NCBI GenBank assembly: GCA_035606665.1 | Contig: DATNEY010000057.1 | Span: 1-64,000 of the forward strand | Direction: 5' to 3' | DNA: 64,000 bases | DNA from: DASUGC01 sp035606665 | Lineage (GTDB): Bacteria > Acidobacteriota > Vicinamibacteria > Vicinamibacterales > SCN-69-37 | Shown here: piece by piece, positions 16,655-27,606 of the stretch | Numbering within the stretch: position 1 is the stretch's first letter | Layout: each line of letters begins with the position of its first letter | The notes under the pieces: model-generated | Seen by the model: the letters and a program-made list of their open reading frames with translations, nothing else | Databases searched by the model: none | Told to the model about the DNA's origin: nothing | Made by a program: the position numbers and the translations under genes

Positions 16655-19242
16655 CACTTCTCGCGGCCCTCTGTCTTCACGACGAACAGGCCCTGCTCGA
16701 TCGAGCTGATGATGATCGACCCGCTCTTGAAGAACGGATAGATGTTCCACGCGCCATTGAACCCGGGCGTGTTCGGCCGGAACGGATCGGTGTCGAAGTA
16801 GGCCACCTCTTTCGGATTCACCGGGTCCTTGATGTTGAGCACGCGGAGACCGGCGCGGTAATTCGACTGGTAGAGATAGTCACCCTTCACGTACTGGTTG
16901 TGGTCGGAGGCGGCTTCCTTGCTGAAGTACTCCTTCACGAGCTTGGGATTCTCCATATCGCTGAAATCCCAGATGAGCGTGCGCGTCTTGTCGACCATGC
17001 CGCCGGTCTCGTCCAGCTCGTCGTCCAGATAGAAGTACTTGTGGTCCTCGGTGAGCCAGCCCTGATGCGTGTAGCCAATCTTCGGGTACAGCCCACGCGA
17101 GATGACTTTCGGCGCCTTCTTGTCGGTCACGTCCTGGAGGCTCAGCATCGTTTCATTCGACCCGATGCAGATCTCGTGGCCCTTGTAGCGCTTGTCGGGC
17201 CCCTTGTAGTTCACGCAGAGCGCGTCGTGGATGTAGCCATTGCGCGCGCGACCGCTTTCCGTATCCGCAAAGCAACCGACGAACTTCGGCTCCTTCGGGC
17301 TCCTCACGTCAATCATGTGAAGCGCGCCGGAGCACGAGTTGCCGCCGCCGCTCGATCCCACCGCGTACGCGAATCCGCTCTCCTCGTTGAGCACCATGTC
17401 GTGAACGCTGTTCACATCGCGGTAGATCAAATCGGCCTCGACCTTCCACGGACGCCCGTTCGGCTGCGGCTTCATCGTCCGGAGCCGTGTCATGTCGAAG
17501 ATCTGGATGCCGTGCGGACCCGCGCCGTCGGAGACGATGAACGCGTGATCTTTGTAGGTCTTCATCTCGCGCCAGGACGTGGCGCGGGCGCCGTCGGTCA
17601 TCGGCAGGTACGCGACGGCCCGCGGCTGTGTGGCGTTCGTGATGTCGACGAACGTCGTGCCGTCGCGGAGACCGACAAGCGCCCATTCCGTCTTCGTGAC
17701 GCTGTCGGTCCAGCCCCACAGACTCGAGAGGCCGATGTAATGACCATCCGGCGTCATGTACGACGGCGGCAGGAACGATTGGAGATCGGTGGCGGCGCAG
17801 TCGAACACTTCGACCTTGCCGGTGCTCCCGCACTTACGCTCGCCGCCGGTGATGGCCGGCAGCTCGTCGAGCGGCGTGGTCATCATCGGCTGCTCGCGCC
17901 AGCTGCCGAATGCGTCGCGTTCGTAGATGAGGAGACCGCCGCCGCCGCGGTTCGCGCCGGTCGCGCCTACGGCCGCGACGTTGCCACGCAGTGAGATCGC
18001 ATTGCCGGCCTGAATCGGATCCGTCCACGCGGGGCCAAGCAAGCGAAGGCCGTCGATCTGGAATCCGGTCGCGCCACCGTTGAAGACGAAGACGCGTCCT
18101 GCGCCGGCGGCGCCTGGCGCGCCCACGAGCACTTCGCGATCGCTCGCGGCGATGGAGGTGCCGAACCGATCGGCACGGCCTGCAGCCGGCGCGGCCAGCC
18201 GCGTCATTTCGACCCACTGGATGTTCACGGGAGCGTTCGTGCCCGCGGCTGGAGGCGGTCCACCGCCTCGTCCGGCCTGCTGGGTCTGCTTGCCGAACAC
18301 GTACACTGCGCCGTACCCGCCGGAATCACCGGGCGCCGTGACGACCGCCTGCGGACCGTTAATCGCGACGACCGAGCCAAATGCCGCCGTCGTGCCCTGC
18401 GCGCCGTTCGGCGCGAACGTCCGAACGGACTTCCAGGCATCGCCGTCGAGGCCGAATTCGTGGACGACGCCCGCGCCGGCGTTCTGACCGCTCGCGCCGA
18501 TCAAGGCCATGGTGCCGGACAGCGCGACCGACGAGCCGAAACGATCTCCCGCTGTCGCGGCGGCGTCCGCGGTGGAGGCAATCGTGGAGTGATAGGCAAA
18601 CTCGCCGTTGGCGCCGCGCTTGAACGCCCAGACCGCTCCGGCGGGCTGGACCGGTGCGGGACCGCCGCGTCCGCCTCCGGCCTGCGCGACGGGAATGCCG
18701 CGGCCCCCTCTCCCGGCGTCCTTGCCGATGAGCAGCCAATCACCAGCCGCGGTGATGGCGCCAAAGCGAGCCACATTCGGCGCCGGGACGGGCGCAGGTG
18801 CTCCGGCCGGCGGTGGATTCGCGGGCGCTGGCGCCGGCGGGGCGGGCGGCATCGGCACGACCGTCGCATCGATCGTCGATGCGAAGGTCCAATTGCCGTT
18901 GCGCTTTGTAAAGACGTGCACCGCGCTCGTCCCTGCGCCGATATACAACGTCGAGCCATCCATCGCCAGCGAGGCGCCGAAGCCGTCGCCGACGGCGGAT
19001 TTGGGCGCGACGATCTGCGCCGCCTCCATCCAGTTCGGGCCGTTCTTCCGGTAGACGTACACGGTGCCTGGCCTGAACTGATTGGCGGACTCACCGGCGA
19101 ACACCTCGCCGTCGCCAACAAGCACGGCGCCGCCGAACTGCGCGAGTTCAGCGGGTACACGCGCGCCGAGTTCAATGCGCGCGGACAGGAACGCGAGCGC
19201 GAATGCCGCGCCGCACAGGACGAATCTGACACTGGACCGCAT
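16654..19242 (-). CDS. Choice-of-anchor-B family secreted propeller protein
   Basis: Exported 862-residue protein. The start is the ATG at 19242 with GAGGAG upstream; a longer frame to 19638 would run into the neighbouring peptidase gene. A signal peptide (MRSSVRFVLCGAAFALAFLSA) is followed by an FG-GAP-type propeller (residues about 30-470) with two Pro/Ala/Gly-rich linkers. The second half has LVIVD-like repeats typical of choice-of-anchor-B proteins (WALVGLRDGTTFVDITNATQPRAVAYL, DHAFIVSDGAGPHGIQIFDMTRL, YAVGSSGGGNSCSGALHMIDVRSPKEPKFVGCFAD, NYRAGLRVLNIKDPVNPKEVAYFDTDP). Cys pairs fit an extracytoplasmic location. It forms an operon with the YVTN gene. Likely surface or periplasmic binding; ligand unknown. 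Confidence 0.8.
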   Translation of the reverse strand: MRSSVRFVLCGAAFALAFLSARIELGARVPAELAQFGGAVLVGDGEVFAGESANQFRPGTVYVYRKNGPNWMEAAQIVAPKSAVGDGFGASLAMDGSTLYIGAGTSAVHVFTKRNGNWTFASTIDATVVPMPPAPPAPAPANPPPAGAPAPVPAPNVARFGAITAAGDWLLIGKDAGRGGRGIPVAQAGGGRGGPAPVQPAGAVWAFKRGANGEFAYHSTIASTADAAATAGDRFGSSVALSGTMALIGASGQNAGAGVVHEFGLDGDAWKSVRTFAPNGAQGTTAAFGSVVAINGPQAVVTAPGDSGGYGAVYVFGKQTQQAGRGGGPPPAAGTNAPVNIQWVEMTRLAAPAAGRADRFGTSIAASDREVLVGAPGAAGAGRVFVFNGGATGFQIDGLRLLGPAWTDPIQAGNAISLRGNVAAVGATGANRGGGGLLIYERDAFGSWREQPMMTTPLDELPAITGGERKCGSTGKVEVFDCAATDLQSFLPPSYMTPDGHYIGLSSLWGWTDSVTKTEWALVGLRDGTTFVDITNATQPRAVAYLPMTDGARATSWREMKTYKDHAFIVSDGAGPHGIQIFDMTRLRTMKPQPNGRPWKVEADLIYRDVNSVHDMVLNEESGFAYAVGSSGGGNSCSGALHMIDVRSPKEPKFVGCFADTESGRARNGYIHDALCVNYKGPDKRYKGHEICIGSNETMLSLQDVTDKKAPKVISRGLYPKIGYTHQGWLTEDHKYFYLDDELDETGGMVDKTRTLIWDFSDMENPKLVKEYFSKEAASDHNQYVKGDYLYQSNYRAGLRVLNIKDPVNPKEVAYFDTDPFRPNTPGFNGAWNIYPFFKSGSIIISSIEQGLFVVKTEGREK

Positions 19243-19257
19243 GGCGGCTCCTCTTCT

Positions 19258-19288
19258 CAACCTGCAACCTACAACCTGCAACCAACAA
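19258..19288. repeat. Heptamer tandem array (CAACCNN)
   Basis: Units CAACCTG, CAACCTA, CAACCTG, CAACCAA, CAA, located between the S9 peptidase stop and the start of the choice-of-anchor-B gene. The same heptamer words recur at 53108-53161. Confidence 0.85.
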
Positions 19289-19331
19289 TTTCCGGCGGTG
19301 AGCGGGCAGTTTAGCACCTGCGGTCCGCCGG

Positions 19332-21437
19332 CTACCTCACGTCTTTGTAGAGTTCCGTGTTCCCCATCAGCCACCGATCGAACCAGCCCGCGATGTGTCG
19401 CAGGCGCTCGATCCGGTGGCTTGGCTTGCCGGAACGTGACAGCTCGTGCGTCTCGGCCGGGAACCGCACCATCACGGTGGGAACGTGCATGTACTTCAAC
19501 GCGCGGAACATCATCTCGCCGCCGTCCGAGGGTGGCGTCCGCAGGTCGTCGTCTCCCAGCACGAAGAGCATCGGTGTCTTGACCTTGCCGACGTGCGTGA
19601 TTGGCGACCGCGCCGCGTAGTCCTCCGGATCCTCCCACGGCGCCTTACGGAACCATGACGGAGTGAACTGGGTGAAGTCCGCGCTGAACCAGAAGCCGTA
19701 CCAGTCGGCGATGTCCCGCTGCGACACCGCCGCGGCGAACCTCGACGTCTGCGTCACCGTCCAGTTCGTGAGGAGTCCGCCGCCACTGCCGCCTGTGACG
19801 CCGAGCTTTGTCGTGTCGATGAAGCCGCGCTTCACCACCTCGTCGACACCCGCCATCAGATCCTTGTAGTCGTCTCCGGGGTAGTGGTACTGGATGACGT
19901 TGCCGAACTCCTGTCCGTAGTTGCTGCTGCCGCGGGGATTCGGGAACAGCACCACGTAGCCCTTCGCCGCGAGCATCTGAAACTCGTGCGTGAACACGTT
20001 GCCGTACGCGCTGTGGGGCCCGCCGTGGATCTCGAGGATGAACGGGTACTTCTTCGATGGATCGAAGTTCGGCGGCTTCATCAGCCAGCCTTCAATCTGC
20101 CTGCCGTCGACGCTCTTCCAAATCACCGTCTCCGGTTCGCTCAGCTTCAGGCCTGAGAACAGCGCGTCGTTGAGATGCGTAATCTGCCGGGCCGTCGGCG
20201 ACGCCGCCGTGAGATCGATGCGGAACAACTCGCCGACCGACGTTTGAGTGGACACCACGGCGACGAGCGCCTTGCCATCGGCCGAGGCCGAGTAGGACTG
20301 GACCGTCTGAGCGCCCTTGAGCACGGGAGTCACTGCGCCGTTTGCGACGTCGACGCGGACGAGGTTCGCGTTCCCGCGCTCACCCGCGACAATCACAATC
20401 GACCTTCCGTCAGCCGACCAGATCGGTCCGGCGCTCCGGCCGCCTCGCGGCGCGGCGTTGTCGCCCCCGACACCACCATTGATGTCGAAGTCGTACTCCG
20501 CCGTCAGGTTCTTCGGCGGCGCCTGCCCCTCGTTACCGGCAAGGCACAAGTCGGGCTGATCGTACGAGCGCTCGGGTGACCCGTTGAAGGTACATGTGTA
20601 TGCGAGGCGTCTGCCGTCCGGTGAGAATCTCGCGGCGCCGATGGATCCTGGAAACGACGCCGCTTTGACCGTTGGGCCGCCCTTCGCTTCAATCGCGAAC
20701 AACTCGTTGCGGGACTGCTGGTAGTACGGTTCGTCAACTCGCGTGGACGTGAAGTAGACGAGCGACCCGTCCGCCGACCACGTCGCGAGCGATTCGCTGT
20801 ACTTTCCCGAGGTCAGCTGACGCGCGCGCGTGATGGGCCGGCTCGGTGTCGTATCAGCAATCCACACATGCGACGGCCGTTCGGGATCCGTCCAGCCGCC
20901 GCCATTCGCACGATACGTTGCAGAGGTGATCACGCGAACGTCCGACTTGGGCGCGGCCGGCTTTGCGGCGAAGTCCTCGTCCTTCGTGCCGCTCGAAAAA
21001 GCAATCTTCGACCCATCGGGTGACCATGCCGGCCCACTCGCCCCCCGGGGCAGATCCGTGATCGGCAGCGGCTCCCCGCCGCCGAACGACAGCATGTAGA
21101 TCTGCGGCGGACCGCCGGCGGCGCGGACGAACGCCAGGCGCTTACCGTCGGGCGACCAGCGCGGCGTCGTATCCCGGGTTCCGGTCGTCAGTTCCCTCGG
21201 CGCCTCCCGCCCATCGGCCGGCACGATCCACAGGCCCGTGTCGTAATCGTCGGTTTTTTCATTGACCACGACCCTCACGAACGCCACCTGCGATCCGTCG
21301 GGCGACACCTGAGGGTCGGCGACCCAGACGAATTTCAGCAGATCGCTATCGGTCATGAGCCGCTGCTGTGCGGTACGAACCGGAGCAGCGGCAATCAGGA
21401 TGATGGCGCACGCGAGAAGAAGAAGGCGGCTTCGCAT
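19332..21437 (-). CDS. S9 family prolyl-oligopeptidase-like peptidase
   Basis: Exported serine peptidase of 701 residues from the ATG at 21437, which begins a signal peptide (MRSRLLLLACAIILIAAAPVRTA). The N-terminal two-thirds is a WD40/TolB-like propeller with PQVSPDGSQVAF, PRWSPDGKRLAF, PAWSPDGSKIAF and ARFSPDGRRLAY repeats. The C-terminal alpha/beta hydrolase domain has EIHGGPHSAYG (oxyanion region), the nucleophile in GVTGGSGGGLLTNW, Asp in VLGDDDLRTPP and His in ETHELSRSGKPSH, as in the S9C acylaminoacyl-peptidase group. It probably degrades peptides outside the cytoplasm. It is divergent from the TolB-thioredoxin-like gene with a 72-base gap. Confidence 0.9.
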   Translation of the reverse strand: MRSRLLLLACAIILIAAAPVRTAQQRLMTDSDLLKFVWVADPQVSPDGSQVAFVRVVVNEKTDDYDTGLWIVPADGREAPRELTTGTRDTTPRWSPDGKRLAFVRAAGGPPQIYMLSFGGGEPLPITDLPRGASGPAWSPDGSKIAFSSGTKDEDFAAKPAAPKSDVRVITSATYRANGGGWTDPERPSHVWIADTTPSRPITRARQLTSGKYSESLATWSADGSLVYFTSTRVDEPYYQQSRNELFAIEAKGGPTVKAASFPGSIGAARFSPDGRRLAYTCTFNGSPERSYDQPDLCLAGNEGQAPPKNLTAEYDFDINGGVGGDNAAPRGGRSAGPIWSADGRSIVIVAGERGNANLVRVDVANGAVTPVLKGAQTVQSYSASADGKALVAVVSTQTSVGELFRIDLTAASPTARQITHLNDALFSGLKLSEPETVIWKSVDGRQIEGWLMKPPNFDPSKKYPFILEIHGGPHSAYGNVFTHEFQMLAAKGYVVLFPNPRGSSNYGQEFGNVIQYHYPGDDYKDLMAGVDEVVKRGFIDTTKLGVTGGSGGGLLTNWTVTQTSRFAAAVSQRDIADWYGFWFSADFTQFTPSWFRKAPWEDPEDYAARSPITHVGKVKTPMLFVLGDDDLRTPPSDGGEMMFRALKYMHVPTVMVRFPAETHELSRSGKPSHRIERLRHIAGWFDRWLMGNTELYKDVR

Positions 21438-21509
21438 AGCCGAACATGGTACGCCACCGTCAACCGGACCGGGCACGCCGGCGTCTAACACTTGCGCTAC
21501 CATCCGCCC

Positions 21510-22862
21510 ATGTCAAAAGGCCTTATAGGATTTGCCGCATCCGCGGCGCTCGCGACGGCTTTTCTCGGCACGGTCTCGGGGGCCCAGAAAGTCGAGTTCG
21601 TGCAGGCCTACCCGCTTGCCGCCACCGAAGGAGTCTTCGCCTATTCGCGGATCTCGCCGGACGGCAACTATCTGGCGTATGCGTCACAGGCGTTCGACAC
21701 GACGAAGCCGCGGCCGCAATCCGCCGAGAACCTCTATGGGCCGGCTGGAAGCATCACCAGCCAGACCGTCACCGTCGTCGACCTCAACACGAAGAAGATC
21801 CTGTTCACCGAGCGCGGCATCGATCCGTACTGGTCGCTCGACAGCGAGCGCATCATCTATTCGGGACCGTCCGTCAGCATCTGGCATCGATCCACCGGCG
21901 AGATTTCACGAAGTGTCGCGCCGGGAAACCTCGGCGACTACTACAGCTGGGCGGTTCACGACGGACGCAATCTGATCCTCACGATTTCCAGCAACTACTA
22001 CTACCTCGACGGCGACCACGCCGTACTGCCGGCCGGCCACGTCGCCGCGTGCCCGGAAATTGGCACAGGCGATCGCCCGCTCGTGTCGAAGGACGGCGCG
22101 CGGATCACCACGTTCGTGCGCGGCAATATCGTCGTGCGCAGCCGCACCGATTGTTCCTTCGTGCTCGACACGGGAATCGCCGGGCAGAAGGCCGACTTTT
22201 CCTACGACGGCCGCTACATCGCCTTCCATGCCCAGCGTCCGAACACGCGCCACTACGACATTTTGGTGGTCGATATCGAAAAGAGGACCGTACGCAACAT
22301 CACCGGCGGCCTGCCCGGCACCAGCCTGTTCCCGAACTTCACGAAGGACGGGCGGCTGTCCTTCCGTTACGACTCACCGGACTATCGCGGCTTCATGTTC
22401 GCGATGAACGTCCTCAGCGCTCCGGAATCGCCGTTGCCCAAAACGAGTGGCGGACTCCCGGCCGAGCGCACGTGGTCCGACATCTTCCCGGCGACGGCCA
22501 GGCCGCAGTCGGATCTGACGATGGTCCTGATCTGGAGCACGTGGAGCGCGCACTCGCCCGTCGCGCTGTCGGACCTGCAGCGAGCCCGTGACTACTTCCA
22601 GCAGGAAGGACTCAACGTCGGAGTGACGACCGCCGCCGAGCCGGCGTCGCTCACGGCCGACATCGACGAACTTCGTCGCCGCAGCGGCACCACGCTGCCG
22701 TCGATTTCGATCACGCCTGCGGGCCTTGCGCTGACGGAAGGCCGCAACCAGATGCCGACGACGCTGTTGTTCCGGGGGGAGCGCCTGATCGATCGCCGCC
22801 TCGGCGCCCAGACGTTCGATGAACTGCGCGAATGGATGACCGCGGCCGGCGCCAAGCGGTGA
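21510..22862 (+). CDS. TolB-like propeller fused to degenerate thioredoxin-fold domain
   Basis: Exported 450-residue protein with a signal peptide (MSKGLIGFAASAALATAFLGTVSGA) and a six-blade TolB-type propeller (YSRISPDGNYLAYAS, DPYWSLDSERIIYSG, PLVSKDGARITTF, ADFSYDGRYIAFHA, PNFTKDGRLSFR). Residues from about 337 match a TlpA-like thioredoxin fold: MVLIWSTWSAHSPVALSDLQRARDYFQQEGLNVGV followed by a cis-Pro region NQMPTTLLF and a final helix. The redox pair is absent: the WATWCxxC position reads W342-S-T-W-S346-A-H-S349-P. It is therefore probably a binding rather than redox module. ATG 21510 was chosen because it begins the signal peptide. Function unknown. Confidence 0.7.
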   Translation: MSKGLIGFAASAALATAFLGTVSGAQKVEFVQAYPLAATEGVFAYSRISPDGNYLAYASQAFDTTKPRPQSAENLYGPAGSITSQTVTVVDLNTKKILFTERGIDPYWSLDSERIIYSGPSVSIWHRSTGEISRSVAPGNLGDYYSWAVHDGRNLILTISSNYYYLDGDHAVLPAGHVAACPEIGTGDRPLVSKDGARITTFVRGNIVVRSRTDCSFVLDTGIAGQKADFSYDGRYIAFHAQRPNTRHYDILVVDIEKRTVRNITGGLPGTSLFPNFTKDGRLSFRYDSPDYRGFMFAMNVLSAPESPLPKTSGGLPAERTWSDIFPATARPQSDLTMVLIWSTWSAHSPVALSDLQRARDYFQQEGLNVGVTTAAEPASLTADIDELRRRSGTTLPSISITPAGLALTEGRNQMPTTLLFRGERLIDRRLGAQTFDELREWMTAAGAKR

Positions 22863-22875
22863 CCAGGCGGCCGGT

Positions 22876-23841
22876 CTAGAACCAGCGCGCCTTCTTGAAG
22901 CGATAGATCAGGTAGGCATCGATCGCCGCCATGATCCCAAGGGCGATGGGATAACCCCACCTGCTTTGCAGCTCCGGCATGTACTGGAAATTCATGCCGT
23001 AGATCCCCGCGATCATCGTGGGCACCGCGACGAGGGCGGCGTAGGCCGCGAGCCGCTTGGTGATTTCGTTCTCGCTGATCGTGAGCAGCGACAGATTGAC
23101 CGACACCGCCGTGGTAATCATGTCTCGCAGATCGTCGATGTCCTGATTGAGTCTGATCAGGTGGTCGTGAACATCCCGAAAATAGTCCTGCAGGCCTGAA
23201 CAAATCGGCGGCACGCGGCCGCCGAACAGTTTGCCCGTCACCTCGAGCAGCGGATGCACCGCGTGTTTCAGCGTCATCAGCTTGCGCTTGATGCCGTACA
23301 TCGTTTCGATGTGACCGCGCGAGGTCTGTCCTGAAAAGATCTTCTCCTCGAGTTCCTCGATCTCGTCGGACACCGCGCCAACGACCGGGAAGTAGCGATC
23401 GACGATCGTGTCGAGCAGCGCGTAGAAGACGTAGGCCGGTCCATGCTGGAGAAGCTCCGGCTCGAGTTCCGTGCGCGTGCGCACGTCGGCAAATCCCACT
23501 CGGGTGGCCCGCCGGATGCTCAGGACGTAGTCGTGCCCCACGAAGATCGCCGCCTCGCCCGCGTGGAGCTCACTGCCGGCGGGCTCGATCGTCTGGATCA
23601 CGGCGAAGAGCGTTGAACCGTACTCGTCGAGCTTCGGCCTCTGATGCCCGCGCTGGGCGTCCTCGACGGCAAGGTCGTGGAGGTCGAACTCGGACTGCAG
23701 GGCCTCGATCTCGCCCGGGTCCGGATCTCGAATGGCGACCCAGACGAAACAGCCGGGCCGCCCCCGGGCCGCTCGAATCTCCGAGATCGGAATGTCGCCT
23801 GTGCGGCGGCCGTTCTCGTAGGCGACGCAACTAATCAGCAT
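22876..23841 (-). CDS. corA: CorA family magnesium/cobalt transporter
   Basis: Pentameric divalent-cation channel of the inner membrane. The 321-residue protein has a large acidic cytoplasmic domain ending in a long helix (KLFGGRVPPICSGLQDYFRDVHDHLIRLNQDIDDLRDMITTAVSVNLS), then two membrane spans separated by the signature YGMNF with loop YMPELQSRWGYP, and the basic C-terminal tail IYRFKKARWF. Length and order fit CorA. Convergent with the propeller-thioredoxin gene, 13 bases apart. Confidence 0.93.
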   Translation of the reverse strand: MLISCVAYENGRRTGDIPISEIRAARGRPGCFVWVAIRDPDPGEIEALQSEFDLHDLAVEDAQRGHQRPKLDEYGSTLFAVIQTIEPAGSELHAGEAAIFVGHDYVLSIRRATRVGFADVRTRTELEPELLQHGPAYVFYALLDTIVDRYFPVVGAVSDEIEELEEKIFSGQTSRGHIETMYGIKRKLMTLKHAVHPLLEVTGKLFGGRVPPICSGLQDYFRDVHDHLIRLNQDIDDLRDMITTAVSVNLSLLTISENEITKRLAAYAALVAVPTMIAGIYGMNFQYMPELQSRWGYPIALGIMAAIDAYLIYRFKKARWF

Positions 23842-23856
23842 GGCGAACGGCCGCTT

Positions 23857-24663
23857 TCATGCGACCGGATTGTACCTGCCACCGTGGACGACACGTACCG
23901 CGACGTCCGGCCGGTCGCTGATGAGGCCGCGCACGCCCCATCCCATCAGGTGTTTCATCGTCGCCTCGTCGTCGATGATCCATGCCTGCACGTCAAAACC
24001 CGCGCGAGCGACCGTGCGTACGAATGACGCGCGGAAGATCTGTTTCCCCTGGAACACGAACGGCACCTGAAAGACGGCGTAGCCGGCAGCGCGCGGACGT
24101 ATCCGGAAGTACGAGCGCCGGATCGCGGCCACGACCTCCTCACGCGAGGCGCCGGTCGCGTAAGGCGGCGTCAGCGCGCGCACCGCATCCAGGACGGCCT
24201 GGCTGAACCCGCCAACCAGGAACCTGTCCGGCCGGCGGCCCGATCGAAGGACGCCGGCAATCGCGGGAACGACCGCGGGATCGTCTCCCTTGATCTCAAC
24301 CACCATCGGAGTGTCGGGATGACGGTCGAGCAGTTCAGCGAGCGTCGGCACGCCGACGCCCCGGCCCCGGTACGGCGCGCCGGCGGCCGCGTCGAAACGC
24401 GATCCGGCATCGATATCCGCGAGCTCCGCCGCGGTGCGCTCGACGACGAGCCCGGTCGTGTCTGTCGTTCGATCGAGCGTCGCGTCGTGAATCACGACCG
24501 GCACGCCGTCTCGTGAGAGGTGCACGTCGCACTCGATGCCGTCGACACCGAGGGCGACGGCGTGATCGAACGCCGCGAGGGTATTCTCCGGGCGGAGCTT
24601 CGAGCCGCCGCGATGCGCGATGGCGGCGGCGCGGCCGGTCGGGAACAGATGACCGAGCGACAT
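23857..24663 (-). CDS. Glycerophosphodiester phosphodiesterase family protein
   Basis: TIM-barrel enzyme that hydrolyses glycerophosphodiesters to sn-glycerol 3-phosphate and an alcohol. The 268-residue protein has AHRGGSKLRPENTLAAF near residue 16 (catalytic His-Arg and Glu), GIECDVHLSRDGVPVVIHDATLDRTTD (metal ligands Glu and Asp, second catalytic His), VEIKGDDP and a C-terminal GVRGLISDRPD. No signal peptide, so probably cytosolic. ATG 24663 leaves 17 bases to the divergent AAA gene; an upstream in-frame start at 24693 would overlap it. Lies 15 bases upstream of corA on the same strand and may share its transcript. Confidence 0.88.
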   Translation of the reverse strand: MSLGHLFPTGRAAAIAHRGGSKLRPENTLAAFDHAVALGVDGIECDVHLSRDGVPVVIHDATLDRTTDTTGLVVERTAAELADIDAGSRFDAAAGAPYRGRGVGVPTLAELLDRHPDTPMVVEIKGDDPAVVPAIAGVLRSGRRPDRFLVGGFSQAVLDAVRALTPPYATGASREEVVAAIRRSYFRIRPRAAGYAVFQVPFVFQGKQIFRASFVRTVARAGFDVQAWIIDDEATMKHLMGWGVRGLISDRPDVAVRVVHGGRYNPVA

Positions 24664-24680
24664 GCAGGTAGTATTGTCGT

Positions 24681-26228
<1,548 letters not shown>

Positions 26229-26229
26229 A

Positions 26230-27546
26230 ATGAAATACCGATACTCGCGCTTCATTGCCAGCCTGGCCGACGACGTCGACATCGACAAGCTGATGTCGCG
26301 CCTGTCCGACCTGTTTCTGTCGAGTGGCTTCGGGAATCCGCACGATCCCCAGAGCGACGACGACCGGGCGATGCAGGCGCTATACGACGCGATCCTCGAT
26401 GCGCTGTTGAATGGCGGAGCGCTGTCCGACGAGATGGCCGAACGGCTCTTCTCGCACGACGGCACGCCGGAGGGTATCGAGCGGCAGCGCCAGCAGATCG
26501 ACCAGCTGGTGCAGCAATTGATCGAGCGGCTTGGCGAGCAGGGCTACATCAGTCTCACTGGAAAGCCCGATCGGCAGCAGCTCGATGGTCCCGGTGGCGG
26601 TGAGGGCGAGTCGGGGCAGGCACGCTTCGAAGTCACGGACAAGGCGCTCGACTTCCTTGGGTACCGGGCGCTGCGCGATCTTCTCGGATCGATGGGCCGG
26701 AGCGCCGCGGGCCGGCACGATACCCGCGACCTCGACACCGGCATCGACGCGGGCGGTCCGCCGCGCGAGTACGAATTCGGCGACACACTCAATCTCGATG
26801 CGGCGGCGACGGTGCTCAATGCGGTGAAGAGATCGATGAGCGGAAGCCGGGCCTTCAGGCCCGGCGCGTCTGGCGGGGCTGGAGCCCCGCCCTACGAAAG
26901 CGGCAGCGGCGGCATCGACGTCGACTACGAAGATCTGATGGTCAACCAGGGTGACTATCAGAGCTCGTGCGCGACGGTGCTTCTGCTCGACTGCAGCCAC
27001 AGCATGGTCCTGTACGGTGAGGATCGATTCACGCCGGCCAAGCGCGTGGCGATGGCGCTCTCGAGCCTGATCCGGCACCAGTATCCCGGCGACACGCTGC
27101 AGGCGGTGCTCTTCCACGATTCGGCCGAGGAAGTGCCGCTGGCGCGCCTCGGTCGCGTCAAAGTGGGGCCGTACTACACGAACACCTGTGAGGGGTTGCG
27201 CCTCGCCCGGCGCCTGCTCGAACGCCAGCGGAAAGACATGCGGCAGATCGTCATGATCACCGACGGCAAGCCCTCCGCCGTGACGAGGCCGGACGGGCGA
27301 ATCTACCGCAACGCCTTCGGCCTGGATCCGCTCGTCCTGCGCGAGACGTTCGCTGAAGTCGCGGCCTGCCGCAGGGCCGGCATCATGATCAACACCTTCA
27401 TGCTGGCGCGCGACTACGACCTCGTGGCGTTCGTGCGCCGGGTCGCCCGCATCTCACGCGGCAAGGCCTACTTCACAACGCCCTACACGCTCGGCCAGTA
27501 CGTGCTGCAGGACTTTCTCACCAACAAGACGAAGACAATTCACTGA
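26230..27546 (+). CDS. VWA-domain protein, partner of the AAA+ ATPase
   Basis: Cytosolic 438-residue protein starting one base after the ATPase stop, so the two form a pair. The N-terminal helical half (SRFIASLADDVDIDKLMSRLSDLFLSSGF) lacks a signal peptide. The von Willebrand A domain starts near residue 245; its metal-site motif is DCSHS (Asp254, Ser256, Ser258), followed by a Thr-bearing loop (GPYYTNTCEG) and IVMITDGKPSA. By analogy with MoxR-VWA and BchI-BchD pairs the VWA subunit presents the client to the ATPase. A double GC palindrome in frame encodes the disordered FRPGASGGAGAPPYES linker just before the VWA domain. Confidence 0.87.
   Translation: MKYRYSRFIASLADDVDIDKLMSRLSDLFLSSGFGNPHDPQSDDDRAMQALYDAILDALLNGGALSDEMAERLFSHDGTPEGIERQRQQIDQLVQQLIERLGEQGYISLTGKPDRQQLDGPGGGEGESGQARFEVTDKALDFLGYRALRDLLGSMGRSAAGRHDTRDLDTGIDAGGPPREYEFGDTLNLDAAATVLNAVKRSMSGSRAFRPGASGGAGAPPYESGSGGIDVDYEDLMVNQGDYQSSCATVLLLDCSHSMVLYGEDRFTPAKRVAMALSSLIRHQYPGDTLQAVLFHDSAEEVPLARLGRVKVGPYYTNTCEGLRLARRLLERQRKDMRQIVMITDGKPSAVTRPDGRIYRNAFGLDPLVLRETFAEVAACRRAGIMINTFMLARDYDLVAFVRRVARISRGKAYFTTPYTLGQYVLQDFLTNKTKTIH
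26846..26891. repeat. Double REP-like palindrome inside the VWA gene
   Basis: First hairpin: arms GCCGGGCC and GGCCCGGC around TTCA (26846-26865). Second hairpin: arms GGCGGGGCT and AGCCCCGCC around GG (26872-26891), followed by CTAC. This two-hairpin form with a GTAGGGCGGGGCT-type end resembles intergenic REP elements. It is in frame and encodes a linker. Confidence 0.75.
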
Positions 27547-27606
27547 TACGGGTAGCGACGCGAACGACGGGAATGGGAGGACACGGAGCGGCTCCGCGCT
27601 TTCCCG
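27547..27606. other. Short intergenic spacer between convergent genes
   Basis: Holds degenerate words (AGCGACGCG, AACGACGGG) and a short hairpin GCGGAGCGG/CTCCGCGC-like near 27584-27600 that could end transcription from either side. No gene seen. Confidence 0.35.

Noticed and set aside
16900..17994. Long open frame antisense to the choice-of-anchor-B gene
   Set aside because: High GC leaves many long antisense frames open. Composition is Arg/Ala/Val-rich without any family motif, while the minus strand carries a clear protein family.
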